DNA from: Streptomyces sp. NBC_01723
GTDB lineage: Bacteria > Actinomycetota > Actinomycetes > Streptomycetales > Streptomycetaceae
Length of the DNA stretch: 64,000 bases
Assembly (NCBI RefSeq): GCF_036246005.1
Contig: NZ_CP109171.1
Coordinates: 248,001-312,000, forward strand
Direction of reading: 5' to 3'
The notes below the pieces were generated by a model. It ran no database searches. It worked only from the letters and a program-made list of their open reading frames with translations, and was not told where the DNA came from. Shown piece by piece: positions 35,801-44,029 of this stretch; within the stretch, counting starts at the first letter, position 1, and every line of letters starts with the position of its first letter. Both the position numbers and the translations under genes were made by a program.

Positions 35801-37270
35801 CCAGGTCGTGATCCGTTCAGGGATGTACAGGGCGTCGCTGCCGGCATCGGCCGGCGGGGACGCCAGGTTGACCTGGAAGAAGCCTTCGTCGGAAGCCGTG
35901 AGGAGCGGCTCATCGCCTCCTGGGGAGCGGTATTCGACCGTGCGTGCGTGCAACGAGTACCAGCGTGCCCGGGTGTCGTCCCAGACGTCCATCCGGTGAC
36001 CGCGGACCAGGTCCTCGGCACAGAGATCAGGCATGGCCGGCGAGTCCGGCCGGTTCGCATCCTGGCCGTCCCCGGCCTGCCTGTTCGCCTCCAGGGCGGC
36101 GACGGCCGTGTCGTTGGTGTGGGCCGCTTGCGCGAAGTCGGCCGTGAGAACCTCCGCGCGGCCGTCTCTGACCAAGGAGATCCCCTGCGTACGGACCGGA
36201 GCCAGCCCTTTGGTCTCCGGGGCCTGCGTGGTCGGATCCGACGCGGCACCGCCGGCCTCGGCCGGATCCCGGGCGAGCTCCGCCACCTTGAGCGCGGCGC
36301 CGTCGAGGTCGGCCTGTTCGAGGGAGAAGTCTTCCTCGGGCAACGCGACCAGACCGAGCGCCGGAGAGCCCAGCGGGTCGGCCTCGAATGTCCGGGGTGC
36401 GGCGACGAACAGCTTCCGGTCGGGGGGGTAGACGTAACGCGTGCGCGGGGGCAGGTCCTGTGAGTTGGGCCCGAGTTCGGGCGCCCAGTGCGGGACCACA
36501 CTCAAGAGGTGTTCACCCGCTGAGACGGGAATCCGCTCAGCCGGCAGGAGGAAGTCCAGGATCAGCCCGAGCCGTCGGAGGAGTGCCGGGTGGTCGCCGA
36601 GTGAGGTGAGCATCTGATGGAAGTCCGGCTCCAGCTTCTCCGGTGCCGGAGCCGGCGGCGCCTCTCCACCTGCGAGCGTCGGCACGCTCTGGACCTGAGC
36701 ACGGTGGAAATCCTCCAGTTCGTCGAGACCTCGGCGCATCTCGGACACCTCGGAGGCGAGCCCGGGGGCCCTGCTATTCATCATCCCCTGGAGAATGGAG
36801 CGCATTTCCGGGGGCTGTTCGGGAGACTCCGTGGCCGCCAGCCGGTAGGCCGCCCGGGTCACGTCACTCACACGCTTGGCCGAGTAGGTGCGGGCCCCTT
36901 CGCCCTGCTCGGCCATGCTCTCGAAGACGTACGGGTCCAGTGGGATGTCCTCGCCGAAGAGTTTCGTCCAGAGCTCGGTATCCGGAGGCGGGCCGGACGG
37001 GCGCACCGGGCCGCTGAAGGAGGGCGAAACGCCGTCTCCCGGGCCGAACTCGAAGGTGGCGTCCTTGACCTTGTCGGGCCAGGCGAGGAAGTCGGGGAAC
37101 GACCGCAGTGTGCCGCGTGCCTGGTCTTCCGGCGCATCGGGCGCCGGATCCGGGTCGGGAACCCCCAGCCGGGGAGCTACGAAGACCGAGACCTTGACCT
37201 GGGTTCCGTCTGCCGACAGTCCCGCTGGGAGCACTGTCCACAACACTCTCTGTTCGAACTTCATGATCAC
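32834..37270 (-). CDS. Giant cassette protein B2 (1478 aa) with embedded peptidoglycan-binding-like module
   Basis: Unrecognised 1478-aa protein. The start is a GTG (GTGATCATGAAG) 12 bp after the previous stop; the ATG two codons later is equally possible. No signal peptide. Beta-rich segments alternate with linkers: ARTYSAKRVSDVTRAAYRLA region near 130, GYRIRLRTVDLAGNGLTPGE near 560. Residues about 640-725 hold an inserted module (DDVRLVQQALIDRNQAIPAG, FGAQTTEAYAAEQREQGFHG, DADGTPGCQSLTELG) that matches the actinobacterial peptidoglycan-binding pattern. Near 1290-1345 comes a conserved-looking block (WFCDLELDTGDACLPFIRLA, LVRFQPNSIPGVEISPVVV). The C-terminus is again beta-rich. Second gene of operon B; function unknown. 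Confidence 0.85.
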   Translation of the reverse strand: MIMKFEQRVLWTVLPAGLSADGTQVKVSVFVAPRLGVPDPDPAPDAPEDQARGTLRSFPDFLAWPDKVKDATFEFGPGDGVSPSFSGPVRPSGPPPDTELWTKLFGEDIPLDPYVFESMAEQGEGARTYSAKRVSDVTRAAYRLAATESPEQPPEMRSILQGMMNSRAPGLASEVSEMRRGLDELEDFHRAQVQSVPTLAGGEAPPAPAPEKLEPDFHQMLTSLGDHPALLRRLGLILDFLLPAERIPVSAGEHLLSVVPHWAPELGPNSQDLPPRTRYVYPPDRKLFVAAPRTFEADPLGSPALGLVALPEEDFSLEQADLDGAALKVAELARDPAEAGGAASDPTTQAPETKGLAPVRTQGISLVRDGRAEVLTADFAQAAHTNDTAVAALEANRQAGDGQDANRPDSPAMPDLCAEDLVRGHRMDVWDDTRARWYSLHARTVEYRSPGGDEPLLTASDEGFFQVNLASPPADAGSDALYIPERITTWEGWSLSAPRPGRVLGIGEGAPDEVVEPTNEARTRLPLEIDIGVQKGSLPLLRFGRGYRIRLRTVDLAGNGLTPGEADALVDKDSSGDWVLPGNGPLVFRRFESVPAPAVVPRLPLDEGASVSRMVVRSTPGSAPGPAGAGAPDTGTRTVLLANVQPGRTNDDVRLVQQALIDRNQAIPAGATGHFGAQTTEAYAAEQREQGFHGGDADGTPGCQSLTELGRKSGFTVDCDSAAGTPGTAGEAPRDTEPARTAEQYAAELNSSPLVTTGEHTPFSGVDERHLVAPKASLQCVERHGLLDGAIGSRDRAAREAGYELASRENGSLNDPAQPDVEVKTIDSPAADPEHPAATARYKGEHIELPYLREPLATGVLLLDLPGMQEGEPFEIPWGGSAWHRPRSFRLRLAEGNAPPHFDESSRVLTVSLPKARVATIRVCSAMPFDEKLMGLASWCREQPARQLTPEAAPEERERAAQQDEEERERASTAMERAAAGRHWMFTPAQELTLVHAVQRPLKQPVLDLKPSAHRPVEATAEHLDGVIRLDEASTDRIGLVAKWTEVSDEGEEGRTERPMTTPVFDLLTARLPLNDEAGPEPATLRDGTLTFSTRTAEESARREPRKHDFGDTKHRRVHYHPVAGTRFGDYFPTRLAEHDANALTVEGTAVEHSVPSSARPTAPRPLYCVPTLSLETVEGPPGTIVRRRRGGGIRVFLQRPWFSSGDGELLGVVLGEATGAGTSVTDAPGVTLMGRDPVHRSAEVVAPTVSTFTNAVRQAEGLTPVPTGSPTVTVLGFAPQFDPMGNRWFCDLELDTGDACLPFIRLALVRFQPNSIPGVEISPVVVTDLVRTLPDRELRVKLDEVPTVSVTGPSYDPSDSPPPRITATVQRRRDAVADEDLAWVTLDDTTVTLTSIDAVSTRTPSYVGQVHLPPGARRDRLRLLVMETDGIPPDAATPPTTPGPVVYCDTVHLSGDHRRHDDHNRRDHHRRDDGRRN

Positions 37271-37282
37271 ATCCCGGCCGGT

Positions 37283-40200
37283 CTACGGATCGCCGTCGAA
37301 GCTCAGGCAGTAGTCCTCCCAGTGCGTCTCCTTGTCGAAGCAGTCGACGAAGGCGGGATCGCCGGGCGCGCCTGAGAAGCTCCGCTCGAGTTCGAGGGAT
37401 ACGGACTTGCTGAAGAAGGCGATCTTGACGCTCACCTTGAGGGTGCCCCTCCCCCGGACCACCGACTCGTTGCCGTGCTTCTCATACATGAGCTCCAGGT
37501 AGAACTCGACGGAAACGGTGACGATGCCCAGCACGGTCAGGAAACCGCTGCAGCGCAGGTAGCCGCCCACCTTCACGTTCTTGTCCCTGACTTCGAAGCG
37601 GACGCCGGCCATGATCGTCACTCCGCCGCTCGCCACGCCCAGATTCAGCGCCGCACCCCCACCGAACTCGATGGCGCCCTCGGCTTCCCTGATTCCCTTC
37701 TCCGCGTCGACCAGCAGGGAGAAGTACCCACCGCCGCCGAACAGAGAGACGGTGACGTTGAAGGGGCGCTGCCGCTCGGAGACCGAGAAGCGGAAGGAAA
37801 TGGATTTGTCGGGCTCGAAGGGGATGTTCAGTTCCATCTTCAAGGAGACGTTCGCAAGCGAGAAGACACCGACCCCGATGGCCGGAAGAGCCAGCGCGTA
37901 ACCCGTGCGGATTCCGGAGGACTGGACGTCCACGTAAGCGCCGGAGCCGAAGGCGTCGGCGGGCAGGGCGCTGCGCAGCGTGTCGACGAACCGGAGATCC
38001 CCCAGGAACTTCAGTTCCAGACCGGACGCCGACACGTCCGGCTTGTTGCCCGGAATGGACTTGAACCTCAGGTCGGCGATCTCGATCCGCGCGACGTCGG
38101 CGATTTCCAGTGCGACATCGCGCAGCCGGCCCTCTATCGACGTCTTCTCCCCGGCCTCCTTCGAGACGGTCGTCCGTGCGTCCAGGGTCAGCACCGTGTC
38201 ATCCACGTCCAGAAGGAACGTCTCCCCGGTCGGCCCGGGAACCGGCGGCGTCAGCCTGGTCTTCCACACGTAGCGCAATTCCTTGCCCGCCCCGCCCGCG
38301 AGGTCGCGGATGCGCAGCACGGGGGCGGGGATCGTCCCGGTAGCGTCGTCCAGCAGGGCCTGGATCTCACTGTCCCCGAGGGCCTTCAGGCGGTCGAGGT
38401 CCGGCTTGGTGACGGGCGGCACGAGTGTGCCCAGGTCGATGAAGCCAAGCAGCTTGGCGGCTCCGAAGGCCTTCCTGATGTCCGCGACGTCCGCCGCCTC
38501 GATCTCCCCGGTGGAGCCGACGCTGAACATGTCCGGCACGACGCCCGCCTGGCTGGTGATCACCTTGACCGCGGCATTGGGACGGGCGAGCCCACCGACC
38601 TTCTCCGCGGCGAAATCGAGTCCGATCGCATCGACCAGTTCGAGGTAGGCGCGTGCGGGGTGCGCCGCCATGCCACGGTCGCGATAGAAGTCGTTGAACT
38701 TGACCGGCACATATCCCGCCTTCGGGGTGAACTGCTCGAGGGCGGGGACCCGCACCTCGGCGGTGGACACGACGAGTGTGCCGGCCAGTGGGTGTTCACC
38801 TCCGGCCGTTTTCCGGGTCATGGCGAGGCCCAGCCTGCCCACCGCGTGACTGGTGCTGCCGGGGGCGTCGGCGGGTGGCTCGGCCATGGCCATCACCTGC
38901 CCGTTCAGCGGCCGGTTGAGGCGGTCCCTCTCGCTCGTCTCGCTCGGCGAGTAACGCTCCTGCAGTTCCTCCCAGTTACCGGCGTGCGAGGCGGGCACGA
39001 ACACCAGCGGTGTGGTGAAGCTGACCTTGCGCCCCTCGTGATCGGTGGCGAGAACGGTGAACTGGTGATCGCTGCTTCCGTCTTGAAGCTCGATCCAGAA
39101 CGCCTTGTCAGCCTGCGGCTGGCCGTTGGCACTCCTCTCGGACCAGGCGGGCTTGATCGGCGGGGTGACCCGGTCGGTGACACGCAGGGTACGGAAGGGC
39201 ATTTCGCGTCCCTGATGCGCGAAGCCGGTGTTCTCCCCGTAGCGCACCTCGGGTTCACGAAGGACGATCCGGTCCTCCTGCTGCAGGTAGGCCACGATGC
39301 CGTCGTTGCTGTGGGCGACAAACAACCGTTTGAACTCCTTCACCAGGAGGGCCGGGTGCCCGGTGGTCAGGAAGCCGCGGATGACGACCCTGACGAACTG
39401 GTCGCGTCCCAGGCCGGTGATGTGGTCGTACGCCACCAGGTCGGGGCTGGTCCTGCCGATCGTTCCGAGCTGCGCGGTGGCGTCCTCCGACACGTCGTCC
39501 CAGGCGCCGTGCAGGTGGGCGGAGGCGCCCATGGGTGTCGCGATGAACTGTTCGGCACGCAAAGGTGCGCTGGGCAGCACGATGGGAGCGCCTGCGGCGT
39601 CGATCAGCTCTGCCCGACCGGTGAGCGTGACCAGGGCCTCCAGGTCCTCGTCCCTCAGAGGGACCTTCACGGCAACGGGAGCCCGGTCGTCGACCCTCCT
39701 GAGGGCCCGCAGCAGTGCGTCGCCGCCTCGTTCGCTGCTCAGCAGGGCGTGCCACAACCCGGTACGGCCGTCGGCGCTGTGGGGCTCCGTCCGGCACGTC
39801 CAGTTGACCGGTTCGTCGTAGGTGAGGAGAAGCCGGGTGGGGAACTCGAGGACGGTTCCGGGCAGCCCGGCGGGGGTGGTGCCCGGCAGAGGGACCGGCA
39901 CGGTGATCGGCACCAGCCGCTCCCAGTCGAGCAGGGCTGCCAAGGACAGCTCCAGGCTGTCCACCTCGGGCGGCACCGAGAAGACCAGCTGGGACGCACC
40001 GGAGGCGAAGGCATTCATGGACGCGGGTGAGGTGGTCACGGTGTCCAGCTGCGGCGCGACCTCCTCCAGGACGTGCTGCGGTGGCAACCCGACCAGGATC
40101 ATCGTCGGCTCGGCCGGCTCCCGCCGCACCAGTCGGCGACCGTCGAACCGGAGGTTCACCAGGTCGATGTCGACCACCAGCATGTCCGCCGGGCGCACGA

Positions 40201-40498
40201 CCCGGAACGGTCCCACCGCGCCGTCGTCGCCGGGGCGACCGGGACGATCGGGACGATCATCGCCGGGATGCCCGGGGTCACCGCCGCCGGGATGGTCGGG
40301 GCGACCACCACCCCCGGGCCGGTCCGGTCGACCTCCACCCGGACGTTCAGGACGCCCCCCATCCCCAGGACGGTGGGGATGACCGCCGCCACCGGGCCGC
40401 CCGGGGCGGCCACCACTGCCGAAGCGGCCGTCTTGGCGACGTTGGCGCATCTCCTGCAGAAGTGTCAGCGTGACGGGAGAACGGCTGTGGGAAGCCAT
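37283..40498 (-). CDS. Giant cassette protein B1 (1071 aa) with Gly/Pro/Arg-rich N-terminal region
   Basis: Unrecognised 1071-aa protein, first gene of operon B. The ATG start (MASHSRSPVTLTLLQEMRQR) follows GAGGGGG. Residues about 24-95 are low-complexity, built from RPGGGG/RPD/HPG units (collagen-like but irregular), likely an extended linker. The central part contains beta-sandwich-like stretches (MILVGLPPQHVLEEV; ITGLGRDQFVRVVIRGFLTT). Residues about 855-1050 are a run of amphipathic strands (YALALPAIGVGVFSLANVSL, VTVSLFGGGGYFSLLVDAEK, GGVTIMAGVRFEVRDKNVKV) much like the DUF6603-like protein of operon A. No signal peptide or catalytic motif. The downstream 1478-aa gene starts 12 bp later. 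Confidence 0.84.
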   Translation of the reverse strand: MASHSRSPVTLTLLQEMRQRRQDGRFGSGGRPGRPGGGGHPHRPGDGGRPERPGGGRPDRPGGGGRPDHPGGGDPGHPGDDRPDRPGRPGDDGAVGPFRVVRPADMLVVDIDLVNLRFDGRRLVRREPAEPTMILVGLPPQHVLEEVAPQLDTVTTSPASMNAFASGASQLVFSVPPEVDSLELSLAALLDWERLVPITVPVPLPGTTPAGLPGTVLEFPTRLLLTYDEPVNWTCRTEPHSADGRTGLWHALLSSERGGDALLRALRRVDDRAPVAVKVPLRDEDLEALVTLTGRAELIDAAGAPIVLPSAPLRAEQFIATPMGASAHLHGAWDDVSEDATAQLGTIGRTSPDLVAYDHITGLGRDQFVRVVIRGFLTTGHPALLVKEFKRLFVAHSNDGIVAYLQQEDRIVLREPEVRYGENTGFAHQGREMPFRTLRVTDRVTPPIKPAWSERSANGQPQADKAFWIELQDGSSDHQFTVLATDHEGRKVSFTTPLVFVPASHAGNWEELQERYSPSETSERDRLNRPLNGQVMAMAEPPADAPGSTSHAVGRLGLAMTRKTAGGEHPLAGTLVVSTAEVRVPALEQFTPKAGYVPVKFNDFYRDRGMAAHPARAYLELVDAIGLDFAAEKVGGLARPNAAVKVITSQAGVVPDMFSVGSTGEIEAADVADIRKAFGAAKLLGFIDLGTLVPPVTKPDLDRLKALGDSEIQALLDDATGTIPAPVLRIRDLAGGAGKELRYVWKTRLTPPVPGPTGETFLLDVDDTVLTLDARTTVSKEAGEKTSIEGRLRDVALEIADVARIEIADLRFKSIPGNKPDVSASGLELKFLGDLRFVDTLRSALPADAFGSGAYVDVQSSGIRTGYALALPAIGVGVFSLANVSLKMELNIPFEPDKSISFRFSVSERQRPFNVTVSLFGGGGYFSLLVDAEKGIREAEGAIEFGGGAALNLGVASGGVTIMAGVRFEVRDKNVKVGGYLRCSGFLTVLGIVTVSVEFYLELMYEKHGNESVVRGRGTLKVSVKIAFFSKSVSLELERSFSGAPGDPAFVDCFDKETHWEDYCLSFDGDP

Positions 40499-40752
40499 GA
40501 CGGAACCCCCTCGTACGAGGGAAGGGAAGGCAGACCCCCCGGTCCGAGGCCACTCGCCTCTCCTGTCCATGGTGCCCCCGAAGGCGGAACATCACCACTG
40601 AGAGCCTGACCGGGCGAGCTGCGCTGAGCGGGAGTTGGTGTCTGCTGCCGGCCAGAGTGCTGACTGGCTGTCGCATGGCGCGGCCCGCGAGTGGGTGCGA
40701 CCCTGGAAGTGGTGCTGTGCGCCGTTCCGTGCTCTCGCGAGGAGGGATGGTC

Positions 40753-41976
40753 ATGGCCAAGCGTCTGGTGGTCTGCTGCGACGGTACATGGAACTTCGCG
40801 GACCAGCCGAGCAAGACCAACGTCGCCAAGGTCGCGCTGTCCGTGCGCCCCGAGTCCGCCGCCGGGGTGGAGCAACGCGTCTACTACCACAGCGGTGTCG
40901 GTACCCATCGGCGGGAACGCCTGCGCGGCGGCGCGTTCGGTGTGGGGCTGTCCCGGAACATCGTGGGCGCCTACCGGTTCCTCGTCGAGACGTACGAGCC
41001 GGGCGACGAGTTGTTCCTCTTCGGTTTCAGCCGCGGTGCGTTCACCGCCCGCAGTCTCGCGGGTCTGGTACGCAACAGCGGCATCCTGCGCCGGGAACAC
41101 GCCGACCGGATCCCGGAGGCCTGGGCTCTGTACCGCGACCGGATCGAGCAACCGAACGGCGCGGCAGCCACATTGTTCCGCCGCTCCTACGCGCTCGAGA
41201 CGGAGATCGGATTCGTCGGGGTGTGGGACACGGTCGGCGCCCTGGGCATTCCGGTGCCGGACACGACATGGCTGCATCCGGCGGTGAACAGGTTCAACCG
41301 CCGCTGGGCGTTCCACAACACCGAATTGAGCAGCTGGATCAAGGCGGCCTTCCATGCACTGGCCGCCGACGAGCAGCGCTCGGCATTCCGGCCAACGCTG
41401 TGGCATCAGAACCCCGGCTCCGCCGAGCAGGGTCAGGAGCTGAAGCAGGTGTGGTTCGCCGGTGTTCACTCCGATGTCGGTGGCGGCTACAAGGAGACGG
41501 GACTGTCCGACGTCGCCCTGCTGTGGATGGTCGACCAGGCCCGCAGGCACGGGCTCGAGTTCGACTCCCACGCGCTAAGCACGGACGGACCGCGGGTGAT
41601 GCAGCCCGGGGAAAGCATCGACTTCCGTGTACGACCGGACGGTTCGGGTGTTCTGCATGCCTCACGGACGGGCATGTACCGAATGTCCAAGCCGCTGCAC
41701 CGGCCGCTCGGAGAGGCGGTGAACGACGACGGCGAGGCCGACGGCAACGAGTTCCTGGCGGTACCCGCCAAGGAGCGCTACGACCGGAACACGGACTACC
41801 GGCCACCGCAGCTGGAGCGCTACCTGGGCAGACAGGAACGGGTCCGGCTGGAGCCCGTCCTGCTGCCGGGCCTCTCAGCGGGCCTGCCGCCCATGCCGCC
41901 GACCGCGTCCGGTCACAGCGCGGCGACCGACGCCGCGGCAGCCGACGCACACAACGGAGCCGACCGTGCCACGTGA
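40753..41976 (+). CDS. DUF2235 hydrolase (phospholipase-like alpha/beta hydrolase)
   Basis: 407-aa predicted lipase-type hydrolase. The second of two nearby ATGs (MAKRLVVCCDGTWN) is chosen, 7 bp after GGAGG. Family hallmarks: CDGTWN at residues 9-14, the nucleophile elbow GFSRGAFTAR with Ser93, GVWDTVGALG carrying the acid, and VWFAGVHSDVGGGY with the catalytic His. DUF2235 includes Tle-type phospholipase effectors of type VI secretion and also housekeeping-like actinobacterial proteins, so an effector role is only suggested by context. No signal peptide. Divergent from operon B (254 bp), followed by the subtilase gene 173 bp downstream. The Ala/Asp-rich C-terminal tail is probably disordered. 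Confidence 0.88.
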   Translation: MAKRLVVCCDGTWNFADQPSKTNVAKVALSVRPESAAGVEQRVYYHSGVGTHRRERLRGGAFGVGLSRNIVGAYRFLVETYEPGDELFLFGFSRGAFTARSLAGLVRNSGILRREHADRIPEAWALYRDRIEQPNGAAATLFRRSYALETEIGFVGVWDTVGALGIPVPDTTWLHPAVNRFNRRWAFHNTELSSWIKAAFHALAADEQRSAFRPTLWHQNPGSAEQGQELKQVWFAGVHSDVGGGYKETGLSDVALLWMVDQARRHGLEFDSHALSTDGPRVMQPGESIDFRVRPDGSGVLHASRTGMYRMSKPLHRPLGEAVNDDGEADGNEFLAVPAKERYDRNTDYRPPQLERYLGRQERVRLEPVLLPGLSAGLPPMPPTASGHSAATDAAAADAHNGADRAT

Positions 41977-42149
41977 CGCCGCGGCCCCAGTCGGGGCGAC
42001 CCGGCCTGGCAGTCGCCGTTGCGCTCGTTGCACCGTGCTGAAGTCCACGCCGTCGGCGGGTCGTTCCTCTTCGGCGAGGTCTGGGTGGCGGAGTCAGCTC
42101 GCCTGCCATAACTTCGAAGCAGGGGCACACCTCCGAAGGGTGCGCGACG

Positions 42150-43904
42150 GTGACCTCGATAGACGACAAGCACGCCGAACTCATGGCGTCCGGTCTGAAC
42201 CTGGGCGCCCCCGTGGGACCGGAGGAGGTCCTGTACGACGGGGGCTCCATGCGCCACTTCGAGTTCGGTCGGATCCTCTTCCATCCACGGATTGGCGAGG
42301 CATTCGAGCTGCACGGCTTGATCCTCGCCACCTACCTCGAGCTCGGCGCGGAGTACAGCGGTCTCGGCCATCCGGTCACCGACGAGATCGACGACGCAGC
42401 CGTCCCGTTCGGGCGAAGGAACGTGTTCGAGCACGGATCCCTGCGCTTCGACCCCGCTGTTGGCGTGAGGCAGGAAGTCTTCGAACGCGAGCTGGTGCCG
42501 TCGGTGACGGTCAAAGTGGTCGACGGCACCTTCGTCCCGCTCGGCCCCGGCGGCGCCCTCACCCTCACCGATTTCGCCAACGCGGTCGTCGGACCCGGGT
42601 TCGAGCCGGTGATCGCGGTGATCGGCTCATTGCTGCCGGGCCTGCGGCTGCGCCGCGTATTCGACACGCACACGGGCGACGAGATCCAGGTGATGATCGA
42701 CGAGGCCCGTGCCGCCGACCCTGACTACTCGGCGACCGACTTCAACAACTTCCTCGCGATCGACTGCCCACCGGGATTCGACACCGACGGGCTGGCCGCG
42801 GCGTTGTCACAGCTGGCCGGCACCGTGGAGTACGCGTACACCACGCCGTTGGCGTCCGACCCCGTCGTCGGCACCTCGAACCCGCTGTTCAGCCAACAGG
42901 GCTATCTACGGCCGGCGCTCGACGGAATCGGTGTGCAGGCGGCATGGGCGAAAGGCGCCGACGGTTCGGGGTTGCAGTTCATCGACGTCGAGCAGGGCTG
43001 GTTCCTCGGGGGGCACCAGGACCTGCCGACCGGGATCCAGTTGCTCGGCGGACACAACATCGCCGCAAGCTTCCCGCACGGTGCCGCCGTACTCGGAGAG
43101 GTGGTCGGCGCCGACAACACCGTCGGAATCTGCGGCATCGCGCCGGGCGCGTCCACCCGGGTCATGTCGTACAACCAGTCGAATCCACCGTTCAACTCCT
43201 TCCAGAGCCGCCAGGAGCTCGCCCACGCGGTGATGGTGGCGCAGGCGCAGCTGCGTTTCGGCGACGTACTGTTGCTGGAAGCCCAGCTCGCGGCGACCAT
43301 CAGCGGCGTCAAGCACCTCGTGCCGGCCGAGACCGACCCCGCGGTGTTCGCCGCGGTACGGCTCGCTACCGCGCGCGGGGTGAGCGTCGTCGAGGCGGCC
43401 GGGAACAGCGGTGCCCCGCTCGACCAGTTCGTCGGACCGCAGGGCCGCCACTCGCTCGACCGGCAGAGCCCGGACTTCCAGGATTGCGGGGCGATCGTGG
43501 TCGGCGGCGGCTCATCCGCGCTCCCGCACGGCAGGCTGGCCGCGCCGAATCCTGCGACCAATGGGGTGATGAGTGGCTTCGGCACCCGCATCGACTGCTA
43601 CTCCTGGGTGGAGAACGTGGTGACGTGCGGGAACCCTGCTGCGCCGAGGAAGAAGGACGGCTACTGGACCGCACCGCCGTTCGGCGGGACCTCGGCCGCG
43701 GCGCCGGTGATCGCCGGCGTCTGCCTGCTGGTGCAGAACCTGTTTCAGACCCTCAACCCGGCGACCGGGGCACCGGGGAAGATTTCCGCGACACGGATGC
43801 GAAACGTGCTGACCCGCCCGCTCAACAGCAGTCCCGGCGCTCCCGGTGCTTTCATCGGAGTGATGCCCGACCTGCACAAGTTGATCGGCAACGAGTTCGT
43901 CTAG
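42150..43904 (+). CDS. Subtilisin-like (S8) serine peptidase with N-terminal LGFP repeat
   Basis: 584-aa peptidase with GTG start after GAAGGG. Residues about 32-75 form an LGFP repeat (FGRILFHPRIGEAFELHG, YSGLGHPVTDE), a module linked to cell-wall attachment in actinobacteria. The catalytic triad of family S8 is readable: Asp279 (FIDVEQGWFL), His310 (SFPHGAAVLGEVVG) and Ser515 (FGGTSAAAPVIAG), with the oxyanion Asn in VEAAGNSGAP. Proteins of this type usually have a signal peptide and a propeptide; here no export signal is visible. It follows the DUF2235 gene in the same direction and converges on the CYTH-like gene. Enzyme class is firm, target unknown. Confidence 0.9.
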   Translation: MTSIDDKHAELMASGLNLGAPVGPEEVLYDGGSMRHFEFGRILFHPRIGEAFELHGLILATYLELGAEYSGLGHPVTDEIDDAAVPFGRRNVFEHGSLRFDPAVGVRQEVFERELVPSVTVKVVDGTFVPLGPGGALTLTDFANAVVGPGFEPVIAVIGSLLPGLRLRRVFDTHTGDEIQVMIDEARAADPDYSATDFNNFLAIDCPPGFDTDGLAAALSQLAGTVEYAYTTPLASDPVVGTSNPLFSQQGYLRPALDGIGVQAAWAKGADGSGLQFIDVEQGWFLGGHQDLPTGIQLLGGHNIAASFPHGAAVLGEVVGADNTVGICGIAPGASTRVMSYNQSNPPFNSFQSRQELAHAVMVAQAQLRFGDVLLLEAQLAATISGVKHLVPAETDPAVFAAVRLATARGVSVVEAAGNSGAPLDQFVGPQGRHSLDRQSPDFQDCGAIVVGGGSSALPHGRLAAPNPATNGVMSGFGTRIDCYSWVENVVTCGNPAAPRKKDGYWTAPPFGGTSAAAPVIAGVCLLVQNLFQTLNPATGAPGKISATRMRNVLTRPLNSSPGAPGAFIGVMPDLHKLIGNEFV

Positions 43905-44029
43905 ACGAGCGGAGGGATCCAGAACGGGCCCACGGCGATCGTGAGCAACTCGGCTCGCTGCGGCGATGTCTGGCACCCGACGTCCCGTCGCTGATTCCCG
44001 GCGGCCTGGTAGGTCGGTGAACCGCCGCC

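Noticed and set aside
37475..40030. Very long plus-strand open frame opposite the 1071-aa gene
   Set aside because: Composition is Gly/Val/Arg/His-rich with no domain; typical of antisense reading of a G/C-rich gene.
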